Shown: positions 46,701 through 55,587 of the stretch, in pieces
How the letters are laid out: every line of letters starts with the position of its first letter
How positions within the stretch are numbered: the stretch's first letter is position 1
Source: Leptospiraceae bacterium
GTDB taxonomy: Bacteria > Spirochaetota > Leptospiria > Leptospirales > Leptospiraceae
Reading direction: 5' to 3'
DNA length: 64,000 bases
NCBI GenBank assembly: GCA_024233865.1
Contig: JACKPA010000007.1
Location: forward strand, 1 to 64,000
The notes under the pieces: model-generated
What the model saw: the letters and a program-made list of their open reading frames with translations, nothing else
What the model was told of the DNA's origin: nothing
Database searches by the model: none
Translations under genes and position numbers: made by a program

Positions 46701-49191
46701 AGCTTAAATCATGAACAAGACCTTTATGACCAATAAATGTGTGAATCTTTTTACCAGAATTAACATCCCAAAGTTTGATTTTATTATCATCCGCACCGGA
46801 AGCTACCATTTTTCCATCAGGACTAAAAACTATAATTTTAACTTCTTCGTTATGACCTGTTAAATTAAGAACTTCTCTTGCAAAAGCATAAGGATTAGCA
46901 TTCGGATTTTCATAAACATGTGGATCTTGCAAATTGTAAACAAAGCTATAGAGCGTAGAAAGGATGGTCAATTTTTCTTGTAAATATTTGTCCGTTAAGC
47001 CTGCCCCTTCGAAACCAGCTTTCACTATTTCAAAGTAACTCTGGATATAATCTTTTTTATTTTCATAATTCTTTTGCAAAATCAGTGTTTCCGATTTTAG
47101 CTTGTTGATTTCCACTTCTCGCATCTTGGTATAGGAAAACCAAGCGAGAGTTAGTCCTATGATTGCGGAAATAGTGGAACCTATTGCAATAAATCCTAGT
47201 AGAAGGCGTTTTTTTCTTTGTGCTTCTTCTTTTGCTTGTGCTTCCCTTTCTCTATACTCAACTGATTTTTGAATAAATTCTTTTTGCTCTTCCCCAATTT
47301 CATCTGACTTTTTGGAAAGCCATTCTACTGCTTCTAGTAATTTATTCCCTTTTAGTAAATTTCCATCTATTTGTTCTTCTTTCCATATCCTAAAAATTCC
47401 ATTTATACTTTCCTGCCAGAGACGGAATGCTCTACTCGCACTCATCCATTCTCTTAAAAGTTTCCATTCTCGTATCAATGCTTCGTGAATTACTTCAATG
47501 TTAGTCACGTCGGATTTTGTTTTATTTGCTACAATTAATCTCTCGTCTGCTAGTTTTTTAAGCAGACTAAAATTTTCTTGTCCGATTTCGTTTAAAGGCG
47601 TAATTTTTCTTGTATCCGAAGTCCCAGTTTCTATAGAACCGGGATGAACCAATTGAATAAAAATTCTTCTTGCTTTTTCTTTATCCAAATCAGATAAGCT
47701 TTCAAATACTTCATCTGCGTGTTTTACTAATGCCCCCTTTACACCTCCGAGTTCTTCGTAATCGGAAATTGTCATAATTCCGCGATCCACTTTTTCTTGT
47801 TTTTTCCAGAGCTCCAATAAACAGAACTCTAACAGTGGAAGGTTTCCCGGTTCTTCACCAATGGCTTGTACAATAAGTTCGGAAAGTCCTTTTTCCAAAT
47901 TCAATCCTGTTTCAATTGCCGGTTTTTCTATGGATAAAGTCAATTCTTCCGAGTTCATAGGACCTATGATTAACTTCTTTATATAACTTTCCGTATCTGC
48001 ATTATCCGTAAATATTTGAGCAGTATCAGGATTGCCTAAAGCAACACTTAAAAAACCGATTCTCATGGTTAGAAGTATTTTACAAGAATCACCTTGGTCT
48101 TTTATGGATTGTTTGGTCTTCCGTGTTGATTTGGTTTTACGAGATGGTTTAATTTCATAATGTGATTTAGCTAAATCCAAGATATTGGTCAAAAATAGCT
48201 TTGCTTTTTGTTTGTCATGGGAGATCGTTAGAATTTCTTCAAATTGATCCACAAAGATGAGAACAGGTCTCTGCGTCTTTTCCCTTATTTTTTGTGTGAT
48301 ACTTAGAAGCGTTTCTTTTCCGGAAAGAATTTCGCCTATCAATTCGGATGCTTCCCGATCCCTATCTTCGTTGGATAACTTTTTTCCTTCCGCATTAGAG
48401 ACTCCGTCTACGATTCCATAAGCCATAGACATGATTGGTTCTAATCCAGGTCTCATTTTTAAGACAACTACGTTTTCTTTTTCTTTTAAATAAGGGATTA
48501 GCCCGGCATAAATAACAGACGACTTTCCACTCCCCGAAGGTCCGATTACCGATACCAAAGTTTTATCATACACCTCGTGAATCAATTTTTCGGTAAACGT
48601 TTCTCTACCGTAGAAATATTGGGCATCTTCTTCCCGAAAGGGAGCTAGTCCTCTGTACGGACATACTTTGGTGTATGCTTTTTTTGTTTTGAGTTTGATT
48701 TGAGGTTTATTGGATTCTTGTAAGATGTGTCTGTACAAAGATTCAAAACCAAGTGGATTTTCGGCTTCACTTAGGTTATAAGATGTATACTGACTGAGTT
48801 GAACGGGAATACATTCTTTATCTTTTTCTTGAAAAACTACGGGAATGAATTTTCCACCTTCGTTTCTGTTTCCCAATTGGTACAAAATATTGGTAACTAA
48901 ATCTGCTTGCCAAATAAAATCTCGATTGGCAATGGATCCTATTTTTTTATCGGATAGGTTTTTATAATTCTCAGTGTAAACCACTAGGACATAATCGGAT
49001 TCTTCTACCTGATTGATAGCCCAATGAGTCCAGCCCTCCGGTGGTGATATTTCATACTGATCAATGTTACAGTCTACTCCATATTCCCGAAGTAAATCCG
49101 AAAAGTTTCTAATTCTTTCTTTATGTTCCTCACTATCCCAGGTATAGCTTATAAATGCTTTGGGCGGTCTCTCTTCGATCTCTTCGGGCAT
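43795..49191 (-). CDS. SEFIR-nSTAND-WD40-TPR multidomain NTPase
   Basis: 1798 residues. SEFIR/TIR-like domain (about 8-150; KAFISYTWDSEEHK). Then a STAND NTPase of the nSTAND1 type: CPYRGLAPFREEDAQYFYGRE (about 172), Walker A GPSGSGKSS (about 215), Walker B LIFVDQFEE (about 313). A membrane helix follows at about 662-687. Fourteen WD40 repeats (about 773-1360; SFSPDGKTIASGSxDxTIKLWD) allow two seven-bladed propellers. The C-terminus carries about ten TPR-like units. STAND ATPases bind a trigger through the repeats and oligomerise; SEFIR may be the effector or signalling part. It follows a kinase-like gene by 11 bp. Confidence 0.92.
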   Translation of the reverse strand: MPEEIEERPPKAFISYTWDSEEHKERIRNFSDLLREYGVDCNIDQYEISPPEGWTHWAINQVEESDYVLVVYTENYKNLSDKKIGSIANRDFIWQADLVTNILYQLGNRNEGGKFIPVVFQEKDKECIPVQLSQYTSYNLSEAENPLGFESLYRHILQESNKPQIKLKTKKAYTKVCPYRGLAPFREEDAQYFYGRETFTEKLIHEVYDKTLVSVIGPSGSGKSSVIYAGLIPYLKEKENVVVLKMRPGLEPIMSMAYGIVDGVSNAEGKKLSNEDRDREASELIGEILSGKETLLSITQKIREKTQRPVLIFVDQFEEILTISHDKQKAKLFLTNILDLAKSHYEIKPSRKTKSTRKTKQSIKDQGDSCKILLTMRIGFLSVALGNPDTAQIFTDNADTESYIKKLIIGPMNSEELTLSIEKPAIETGLNLEKGLSELIVQAIGEEPGNLPLLEFCLLELWKKQEKVDRGIMTISDYEELGGVKGALVKHADEVFESLSDLDKEKARRIFIQLVHPGSIETGTSDTRKITPLNEIGQENFSLLKKLADERLIVANKTKSDVTNIEVIHEALIREWKLLREWMSASRAFRLWQESINGIFRIWKEEQIDGNLLKGNKLLEAVEWLSKKSDEIGEEQKEFIQKSVEYREREAQAKEEAQRKKRLLLGFIAIGSTISAIIGLTLAWFSYTKMREVEINKLKSETLILQKNYENKKDYIQSYFEIVKAGFEGAGLTDKYLQEKLTILSTLYSFVYNLQDPHVYENPNANPYAFAREVLNLTGHNEEVKIIVFSPDGKMVASGADDNKIKLWDVNSGKKIHTFIGHKGLVHDLSFSPDGKTIASSSQDSTVKLWNVVSGKEIQTLKGHSDSINSVSFIPTDGKTIVSASDDSTIILWDVTSGKIIQTLKSRNGIIHNVGFSPDGKTIASGSQDGTIKLWNVASAKKERTFKGHTDGVRSLNFSPDGKTIASGSDDNTIKLWDISTGKEIQTLTGHTEGVFSVNFSPDGATLISGSADLTIKLWDVTSGNEMQTLKGHNGYVNSVSFSPDAKIIASGSDDESVKLWIINQKNQIKTISDHKDSVFSTSFSPNGKILATCSADSTIKLWDVVSGKEIQTLKGHSHVVMSMNFSLDGNTLVTGSADNTIKLWNVKTGKEIKTLLGHRGYVKSVAFSPDSETIASGSLDNMIKLWDVKSGREIHTLRGHRDEVWSISFSPDGETIASGSEDNMIKLWDVKSGREKKTLKGHNGYVMSVSFSPDGKILASSSEDLTIKLWNVYSGEEIKTLLGHSSYVYSVSFSPDGNELISGSGDRTLKLWDLNKGKEIRTFTGHNLAVTSVSFSPNGNMFVSGSDDGTIKLWDLKIDPLLPLACEDLLQQLDHWIDLKNESYPKDEIENAVPTVDNWVSKKFKLHSKDDIQIKEDLKKKCVTTINNQPHPKIGEEYTYLTKARKSSGEEAIVLYNKALEVNPNFLPAKEELSIIYFYQGREREAFALEKQKEYLYLDRARQHWKEANNKKSIQEKVIQDYKTALKINPKLQPAKIELGMVYLQTGNYKEALKFVEDNYMICYQTAQKLLHNSDNSKEKLKLALEYSKKSYESQPKFWENVFLMTQVYMVLGDKTKALKINSDLKELVLNEKELQKEKLTNHEYIDVIKQQRVTEFLKIIEQVEEKILSSSYNKDVASDKQKKVDKLFNTVEMKEISGIEPNENPSPDTPAYYYAIAYKVIHKKKVNKMDLDLAFQACQKSIDLLPDNPYSLNLLVEIYQKKGDFAKAKITNKKAAKLAKETEDKELIRRVEERKF

Positions 49192-49202
49192 AATATCTAT
49201 TT

Positions 49203-49733
49203 TTATCTTGATAGAATATACTTTCTAAAATCTTCCATTTCTTCCGATTCCCTTTCCACAAAGCGATCAAATAATTTGGTACTTACTTGGTTCCGAAGTG
49301 CAGAAATACCTACATCAATTAAGCGAAATCCGGTATTTGTTAGAAAAACATTATCGAATTTTTGCCCAGGCATATCTGACGGACGACTAATATCCCTATG
49401 GACAAAACCGGCTTTATGCAATTCCTCCAATTCGCTTAAAAAAACCTCAAACCACAATTCACGCTTTTCATACTCGTAGGCTCGAAAATCCATAGGATAC
49501 AATCGTTCCATTACTAACATTTCAGAATCGTTGTGTAGAATATCAAGTCGGATAAATTTCACAACAAGATCATTTATCGAATTGGCAAATTTCATTTTTT
49601 CGGATTCCGAACCAATGTCCGACCTGGTATCACCTGTAAACAATTTACCTGCTTCAGTTTCGGAAATGGCAATTACTGTGTTATTTGCACCGGAGGATAA
49701 TGTTCGTGGGTATCTTTTTTTTAATTCATTCAT
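49203..49733 (-). CDS. Small protein-kinase-like protein
   Basis: 176 residues. A compact kinase fold: HRD motif in GFVHRDISRP (about 111-118), a following Asn (FDNVFLT) and the metal-binding Asp in RLIDVGIS (about 148). A Gly-loop-like SSGANNTV at the N-terminus and a Lys in AGKLF are candidates for ATP contacts. The C-lobe is very short compared with normal kinases (about 260 residues). It is directly upstream of the SEFIR-STAND gene, so both are likely made together, and it may phosphorylate or regulate it. Confidence 0.7.
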   Translation of the reverse strand: MNELKKRYPRTLSSGANNTVIAISETEAGKLFTGDTRSDIGSESEKMKFANSINDLVVKFIRLDILHNDSEMLVMERLYPMDFRAYEYEKRELWFEVFLSELEELHKAGFVHRDISRPSDMPGQKFDNVFLTNTGFRLIDVGISALRNQVSTKLFDRFVERESEEMEDFRKYILSR

Positions 49734-49779
49734 AACTCACGTTGTTATCCAGGAGTTTTTTAGCTGATTTATTTCGATT

Positions 49780-50190
49780 CTACCTTTTTAATGCATCTTT
49801 ACATTTATTGGAAAGTTGGTGTTGATTGCTTTTTAAACATTTGATAATACTACCGTATTTTGTGTTATTGCAAAACTTTTCTCTATCGTCTTTGCAATTT
49901 TCGCGTATTCGTTTACCTCTGTCTTTATGAAATTCTTCTTTACTACTCCTTTCCTCTGGAGCTTTTTGAATCTTTTCAAATAGAATAGATTTGCACTGTG
50001 GGGAAAGACTATCTTTATTGTTCTTTAAGCACTTGATTATATTTCCATATTCTTTATCTTTGCAAAATTTTTCCTTATCACTTTTGCAGTGTTTTCGAAT
50101 GAGTTCTCCTCTTTTCTTTCTGTCCGTTTGGGCATTAATCGAAATCCCAAATAAAAACACTAATAATATAAACTTTATAAATATACGCAT
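49780..50190 (-). CDS. Exported Cys-rich repeat (GLG1-like) protein
   Basis: 136 residues with a signal peptide (FIKFILLVFLFGISINAQ). Two similar units carry the Cys spacing CKSDKEKFCKD, IIKCLKNNKDSLSPQCK and CKDDREKFCNN, IIKCLKSNQHQLSNKCK, as in the Cys-rich GLG1 repeat. Probably a small periplasmic disulfide-bonded protein of unknown role. It sits 47 bp from the kinase-like gene in the same direction. Confidence 0.72.
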   Translation of the reverse strand: MRIFIKFILLVFLFGISINAQTDRKKRGELIRKHCKSDKEKFCKDKEYGNIIKCLKNNKDSLSPQCKSILFEKIQKAPEERSSKEEFHKDRGKRIRENCKDDREKFCNNTKYGSIIKCLKSNQHQLSNKCKDALKR

Positions 50191-50230
50191 TGGTTTCCTC
50201 TTATTATATTAAAATTTAAAGCCTTTGTAA

Positions 50231-50875
50231 CTATGCTAACTTTACGTCCGTATCTCCGTAATCAATATTGTGTTCACCACCAAATGGTTTTCGCAAAGCA
50301 TAATGGTCGATATATCCCGCCACATACGCCTCATTCAAGCCGGCACCTTTGTATTTATTCATTAGTTCTTTGTAGTATTTCTCGTACTTCTCCGGAGGTC
50401 TGTTCGTTGAGTCAGCAAGAACCAACTCTCCATTGATTTTTAAAGAAGTGTTTCCTTCTTTATCACAAGCAAACTGTATATTTTTGCCATCACTTGCAGT
50501 AAATATTAGTCCTGTTGCTCCTGTCTTTTCTCCTTTACCGGTATAAACAATCAATCCATTATCTTTCGAAGCGGATATATAATTGTGTTGATCAAAAAAG
50601 AAAGTTCTATAATTTCCTGAAGCGTCCTTGGTAAGCTTAATATGAAGCACCTTGCCCGTTTCTTTGTTTGGCTTATACTCGTATTGTATAGTCCCGTATT
50701 TTTCCACCGCCTCATATACCTGATTTACCGTTAAGGGTGCACTCATTCTCTTTCCATTCACAACAATTGATACATCATCTGCCAATTTACCGGAACCACC
50801 GGTCTTTAGGCTTTCTTTTGCTCTTGCTAAGTTTTCAAGTACTCTGTTACCTTCCACTACAACAGTCTGAGCCAT
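50231..50875 (-). CDS. Hypothetical protein, strong ribosome binding site
   Basis: 214 residues with no signal peptide or membrane helix and no recognised family. A beta-rich central part (SIVVNGKRMSAPLT, GLIFTASDGKNIQF, GNTSLKINGELVL) precedes an Ala/Tyr helix region. AGGAGGA at 50881-50887 lies 5-6 bp before ATG, which suggests efficient translation. Divergent from the IPT/M15 gene with a 165-bp shared upstream region. Confidence 0.6.
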   Translation of the reverse strand: MAQTVVVEGNRVLENLARAKESLKTGGSGKLADDVSIVVNGKRMSAPLTVNQVYEAVEKYGTIQYEYKPNKETGKVLHIKLTKDASGNYRTFFFDQHNYISASKDNGLIVYTGKGEKTGATGLIFTASDGKNIQFACDKEGNTSLKINGELVLADSTNRPPEKYEKYYKELMNKYKGAGLNEAYVAGYIDHYALRKPFGGEHNIDYGDTDVKLA

Positions 50876-50952
50876 ATTAATCCTCCTGTATGCTTAAATT
50901 GTTATTTGTGGATTTAATAAAAAGTATGTCAATATAAAAATTCAATTTTTAC

Positions 50953-51000
50953 TTGACTTTTAGCAAAATCTTTTTTCATTGTAATAAAAATTTATGGAAA
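50953..51000 (+). promoter_or_regulatory. TTGACT block conserved upstream of the two IPT genes
   Basis: ACTTGACTTTTAGCAAAATC (50951-50970) closely resembles CTTGACTTTTTAACAAAAT at 53766-53784, at about the same distance from each start codon, in front of two paralogous genes. It probably includes the -35 region; the -10 is not obvious. Confidence 0.35.
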
Positions 51001-51040
51001 GTCATGCCATCCAATTGAAATTTAAAAGGCAGGTGTATCA

Positions 51041-53686
51041 ATGTTTAAATTCCTAATTTCCATTTTAGTATTGCTACCTTCATTCTTTATATACCCCGAG
51101 AAGGTTGAAGAAAAAAAGGAGATGGGAGAAAACATTTGTAAATCTCATAAAAATCAATCTATAGTATTTATGGAGGCTTTTGAACCAAAAGACCTTTCTA
51201 GGGAGCAATACGAAGTTATGCTTAATTTTCGTAATCCTCAAGAAAGGCAGAAATATATACTGTGGTCAAAAGAAAATGAAAAATACCCTGAGTCTATGAA
51301 ATTAGTTATTGCTATAGATCAGATCGAAACCAAAATCGCAAAAGGAACTATTCAACTTTTACAGGATAAGGGAAGAATCCGATTGCAAATTTTTTCATTA
51401 AGTCAGATTCTCGAGGGACGGCATTGCGTAAAATTACTTACTCATGACGGATTAACGGTTATGGATGAATTTGGCTTTTCTGCTCCTCCAAGAATTTCTG
51501 AACCATCCAAACAACCGATTTTAAAAAAGCTTCATCCAATAGGTGGTGTTTCGGGAGATAAGATTGTAATATATGGAAAAAATTTTGGACACAGTATAGA
51601 TAAAATATCCATTGAGTTTCTAACTAATGAGGGAGATAATTTAAACTACTGGAAAGAAGAAATACTTGGTTCTACGGTTCCTTATACGTTAACCAACGAT
51701 AAAAAAGATGGTAAAGGATTTAATGAAATGATTCAATTTTCAATCCCAGGTCATCCAAAATTGAATCGTTTTACTTTAAAGGAATGGTTTTTGGGAAAGA
51801 CTGTATTTATAAGGGTATTGGTTAATTATTTACCAACGAAACAAGAAAGATTTACAATCCTGAATAATAATTGGAAACTTATCATAATATTTTTTAGTAT
51901 TCTCTTAGTCACTTTATTTATAGGGTCTCTTGCATTTATCACTACAAGCAAAAAATTATTTAATTTAATAGTTTTGGATACAAAAACCAATATGTACAGC
52001 CTTTCCAAAATACAAGCCTTTGCATGGTTTGTAACATTGCTTGGAAGCTATCTGTATGTAGTTATAAGTTCCAAGATCATTTTACACGATGGAAAAATGC
52101 CTGATTTTAACTATTCACTAATCGGATTACTCGGTATTTCTGTGGGGGGTCTGCTGACATCCAATCTTTTAGATATAAAAACGGATAAGACAAAAAGAAA
52201 AGAAAAGCCACTGCTCATTGATTTGGTAAGGAATATAGATGGTGAAATTCAGCTACCCAAACTACAGCTTTTGGGGTTTACGGCAATCTCTATTATAGTA
52301 TATATTTTTAACTTATTGCAGAGTAATATTCTTGCAGGATTGCCTGATATTCCTGATACTTTGTATGCCCTATTATTGATAAGTCAAGGAGGTTTTATCG
52401 GTGGAAAAGTTATCGGTAAAACCCTTAGACCAGAAAAACCGATAGATAAAAATAAGAAAGAGCCAACAGAGGAAGAAAAACAAGTTGAAGAAGCAACTGA
52501 AACTTCTGATGAAGATATACCAGTCGTTGAAAAAGAGCAGGTAGAGGAAGAAGAACAACCTGAAGAAGTAGTTGAAACTTATGATGAAAATATTCCAGCA
52601 CCTGAAAATGAGTCTACCAATGAAATAAAGCACATAGGACAAGTCCCTGTAGACTTGAATATTTCTTCTATCTTAAAATATGGTGCATCCGGAGAAGATG
52701 TAAAAGACCTTCAAAGCCTTCTTTACCAATTAGGATTTGGTGGTGAGCTAAATTGGGAGAAGTATAAAGATGATGGCATCTATGGTGCTTCTTTGGCAGC
52801 AGCAGTGAAAGCATTTGCTGAAAAAAATAGCATAGATTCGGATGGTAGCAGCGTATCCCAAGAAATAGGGGATGCGTTAATCGAACGTTTTGATCAACTG
52901 GATGAGTTACAACAATTTTCTAAAGACTTGAAGTCGGGCAAATTTGAGGAAATATATAGAAAAGGTTCAGGCAATAAGGTGGCGATTGCAGCTCTACAAA
53001 CGTTGCTAAATGAATTGGGGTATGGAGAGAAATTAAACTGGGAAAAGTATAAAAATGATGGTTTTTACGGAAAACGTTGTATGGCGGCAGTGAAGGTTTT
53101 TGCAGCAGACAATGGTATTGAATCCGATGGGATTGTTTTTACTGAGGCAATGGCAAAAATTGTGGTGGATAAGCTAACTCCATTTTATGGTAGTGATTGG
53201 GACAAACCTACTATAGTCCAAGAGAAATTAGAAAGCGGAAATTCTCCTTTAGCTTATTATTCCGGAAACCGATTTGTTGGTAAAAAATTATTGGCTGATA
53301 AACGATTTTTTGACGCATTAGACAGAATAAATAGATATGCGTCCAAACATGATGTGTTGATTCATGTAACGTCCTCTTTCCGTCCTGATGCAAATGTGAA
53401 AGGAGCAGTTGTTAAACCGTCTAGACGTTCAAACCACATGGTAGGTCATGCTTTCGATTTTAATGTGCGTTATGGTGACGGGTACAGGAATTGGGCAAAT
53501 AATGCTGTCTTGAAATCATATCCTAATATACCTACTCCTGTGAAAGCATTTATAGATGACATTAGGAAAGATATAGGATTGCGTTGGGGGGGAGATTTTC
53601 AAGTAGTTGATGCAATCCATATTGATGATGGATTTAATCTAAACACAAAAGAGTTTGATAAGCTTTATAAGGCAATTCGTGCATAA
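51041..53686 (+). CDS. IPT-domain membrane protein with peptidoglycan-binding and M15 peptidase domains
   Basis: 881 residues. Signal/anchor at the start; ~120-residue N-terminal domain (FEPKDLSREQYEVMLNF); IPT/TIG-like domain (LHPIGGVSGDKIVIYGKNFG, near 168-260); four membrane helices between about 283 and 460; a Glu-rich linker; two peptidoglycan-binding-1-like domains (about 545-705; LKYGASGEDVKDLQSLLYQ); and a C-terminal D,D-carboxypeptidase-like domain with SNHMVGHAFDFN (about 797-808) and VVDAIHIDDG (about 853-862). It probably acts on cell-wall peptides. It is a tandem paralogue of the next gene, which lacks the C-terminal third. Confidence 0.82.
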   Translation: MFKFLISILVLLPSFFIYPEKVEEKKEMGENICKSHKNQSIVFMEAFEPKDLSREQYEVMLNFRNPQERQKYILWSKENEKYPESMKLVIAIDQIETKIAKGTIQLLQDKGRIRLQIFSLSQILEGRHCVKLLTHDGLTVMDEFGFSAPPRISEPSKQPILKKLHPIGGVSGDKIVIYGKNFGHSIDKISIEFLTNEGDNLNYWKEEILGSTVPYTLTNDKKDGKGFNEMIQFSIPGHPKLNRFTLKEWFLGKTVFIRVLVNYLPTKQERFTILNNNWKLIIIFFSILLVTLFIGSLAFITTSKKLFNLIVLDTKTNMYSLSKIQAFAWFVTLLGSYLYVVISSKIILHDGKMPDFNYSLIGLLGISVGGLLTSNLLDIKTDKTKRKEKPLLIDLVRNIDGEIQLPKLQLLGFTAISIIVYIFNLLQSNILAGLPDIPDTLYALLLISQGGFIGGKVIGKTLRPEKPIDKNKKEPTEEEKQVEEATETSDEDIPVVEKEQVEEEEQPEEVVETYDENIPAPENESTNEIKHIGQVPVDLNISSILKYGASGEDVKDLQSLLYQLGFGGELNWEKYKDDGIYGASLAAAVKAFAEKNSIDSDGSSVSQEIGDALIERFDQLDELQQFSKDLKSGKFEEIYRKGSGNKVAIAALQTLLNELGYGEKLNWEKYKNDGFYGKRCMAAVKVFAADNGIESDGIVFTEAMAKIVVDKLTPFYGSDWDKPTIVQEKLESGNSPLAYYSGNRFVGKKLLADKRFFDALDRINRYASKHDVLIHVTSSFRPDANVKGAVVKPSRRSNHMVGHAFDFNVRYGDGYRNWANNAVLKSYPNIPTPVKAFIDDIRKDIGLRWGGDFQVVDAIHIDDGFNLNTKEFDKLYKAIRA

Positions 53687-53766
53687 ACAAAGGAAAGATA
53701 GATATCCGGAAATTTTGAAAAGCTATAATTTGGAATACTTTTAGTCAATAAAAATATTATTTACAC

Positions 53767-53800
53767 TTGACTTTTTAACAAAATTTTATTTGATAGGTAT
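53767..53800 (+). promoter_or_regulatory. Paralogous TTGACT promoter-like block
   Basis: TTGACT at 53767-53772 followed 17 bp later by TTGATAGG and then TATAAA. Shares its first ~20 bases with the block before the upstream paralogue (50951-50970). Confidence 0.35.
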
Positions 53801-53888
53801 AAAAACTTGAGATTTTAATATTTTTTTTATATGTTTTTATTAAACTAACCAGGTTTACCAAATTTAAATAGCAAAAGCAGGTATATCA

Positions 53889-55517
53889 ATGTTTAAATTC
53901 TTAATTTTCATTTTAGTGTTACTACCTTCATTCTTACTTTATCCCCAGAAGGCTGGGGGCATAAAGAAGGTTAAAGAAATAAAGGAGGTTGAGGAAACAA
54001 AGGAGGTCATCGAGGAAATAAAGGAAGAGGTTGAAGGAAACAACTGTAAATCACGCAAAGGTAGTTCTATCGCCTTTATAGAAGTTTTTGAACCCAAAGA
54101 CCTTTCTAGAGAACAATACGAAGTTATGCTGAATTTTAAAAATCCTAAAGAAAGGCAGAAATATATAACATGGTCAAAAGAAGATGAGCAATATCCCGAA
54201 TCTATGAATTTGGATATTGTTATAGATCAGGTTGAAACCAGGATTGCAAGGGGGACTATTCAATCTATCCAGGATAAGGGAAGAGTCAGGTTTCAAATAT
54301 TTTCCTTAGGTCGAGTTCCGGAAGGACAACATTGTGCCAGATTACTTGCCAGTGATGGATTAACGGTATTGGATGAGTTTGGTTTTATAGCTCCTCCAAG
54401 AATGGATGAACCGTCCAAACAGCCAATTGTGCAAAAACTTCATCCCTTAGGTGGTGTTGCTGGAGACACGATTGTGATAACCGGGAAGAATTTCGGGGAC
54501 AGTATAGATAAAGTTTCCATTGAATTTTTAACGAAAAAGGGAGATAATTTAAATTATTGGAAAGAAGAAGTGCTCGGTTCTACAATTCCTTTTGTATTAA
54601 GCAAAGAAGAAAGTAATGATGATAAGAAAGAAATTAATGAAACGATTCGATTTTCCGTTCCCGGTCATCCAAAGTTAAATAGTTTTGATATAAGGGAATG
54701 GCTTTTTGGAAAAACGATATATGTTAGGGTTTTGGTTAATCATAGACCAGCTACTCTAGAAAGGTTTACAATTTTAAATAGCAATTGGAAAATTATTATA
54801 ATTATCATAAGTATTCTAGTAACCATTGTTTTTATTGGTTCTCTTGCCTTTATCATTCACCATAAACAATTTTATGCTTTTATAGTTTTGGATACAAAAA
54901 CCAATATGTACAGCCTATCCAAAGTACAAGCATTTGCGTGGTTGGTAGCCTTACTCGGAAGTTATTTTTATGTGGCTATATGCTCCGGTATCATACTACA
55001 AAATGGCAAAATACCTGATTTTAACTATTCTCTAATCGGACTAATGGGAATTTCAGTGGGAGGGCTACTCACATCCAATTATTTAGATAACAAAACCGAA
55101 AAGACAAAGAGAAAAGAGAAGCCACTACTTATTGATTTGGTCATGAGTTCGGATGGTGAAATTCAGTTACCTAAACTGCAACTTTTGGGTTTTACCGCAA
55201 TCTCGATTATAATTTATATTTTTAACTTATTACAGAGTAACGTTCTTGCAGGATTGCCTGATATTCCTAATACCTTGCATACACTATTATTGACAAGTCA
55301 GGGTGGATTTATAGGTGGAAAAGCAATTAATAACAGACTTAGTGCAGCAGAAAAAAAACCGGATGATAATAAAGAAACAGAATCTCAAGTGGAAGAAAAG
55401 GAATCCGAAGACGTAGAAGAAGTTGATGTCACTTTTGGCAGTTTGGATGCAGTGGAAGAGAAAGATGCTCAAGGAAACAAAAAAACAGTTGTAGAAAATC
55501 CTAAAGAATCAAATTAA
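53889..55517 (+). CDS. IPT-domain membrane protein, short paralogue
   Basis: 542 residues. About 60% similar by eye over its whole length to the first ~500 residues of the gene at 51041: same signal, FEPKDLSREQYEVMLNF, IPT-like LHPLGGVAGDTIVITGKNFG, and four membrane helices (about 296-320, 345-375, 383-400, 440-460). It ends in an acidic tail (KKPDDNKETESQVEEKESED) without peptidase domains. A recent tandem duplication followed by loss or gain of the C-terminus. Upstream regions are also alike. Function unknown. Confidence 0.8.
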   Translation: MFKFLIFILVLLPSFLLYPQKAGGIKKVKEIKEVEETKEVIEEIKEEVEGNNCKSRKGSSIAFIEVFEPKDLSREQYEVMLNFKNPKERQKYITWSKEDEQYPESMNLDIVIDQVETRIARGTIQSIQDKGRVRFQIFSLGRVPEGQHCARLLASDGLTVLDEFGFIAPPRMDEPSKQPIVQKLHPLGGVAGDTIVITGKNFGDSIDKVSIEFLTKKGDNLNYWKEEVLGSTIPFVLSKEESNDDKKEINETIRFSVPGHPKLNSFDIREWLFGKTIYVRVLVNHRPATLERFTILNSNWKIIIIIISILVTIVFIGSLAFIIHHKQFYAFIVLDTKTNMYSLSKVQAFAWLVALLGSYFYVAICSGIILQNGKIPDFNYSLIGLMGISVGGLLTSNYLDNKTEKTKRKEKPLLIDLVMSSDGEIQLPKLQLLGFTAISIIIYIFNLLQSNVLAGLPDIPNTLHTLLLTSQGGFIGGKAINNRLSAAEKKPDDNKETESQVEEKESEDVEEVDVTFGSLDAVEEKDAQGNKKTVVENPKESN

Positions 55518-55535
55518 AAGAAATTTTCACCTAAA

Positions 55536-55575
55536 GGGCAACCACCGGGGATTGCCTCTACAAAGCCTATGGTAT
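55536..55575. repeat. Dispersed repeat relic (ACCACCGGG type)
   Basis: GGGCAACCACCGGGGATTGCC followed by TCTACAAAGCCTATGGTA resembles 479-519. GGCAA/TTGCC can form a short hairpin. GC-rich relative to its surroundings. Confidence 0.4.
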
Positions 55576-55587
55576 TTTGGGGCGTAG

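Noticed and set aside
45110..46870. Regularly spaced DNA repeats (about 126 bp) that could suggest a CRISPR or satellite array
   Set aside because: The period equals one 42-residue WD40 unit and the repeats are in frame within the STAND gene.
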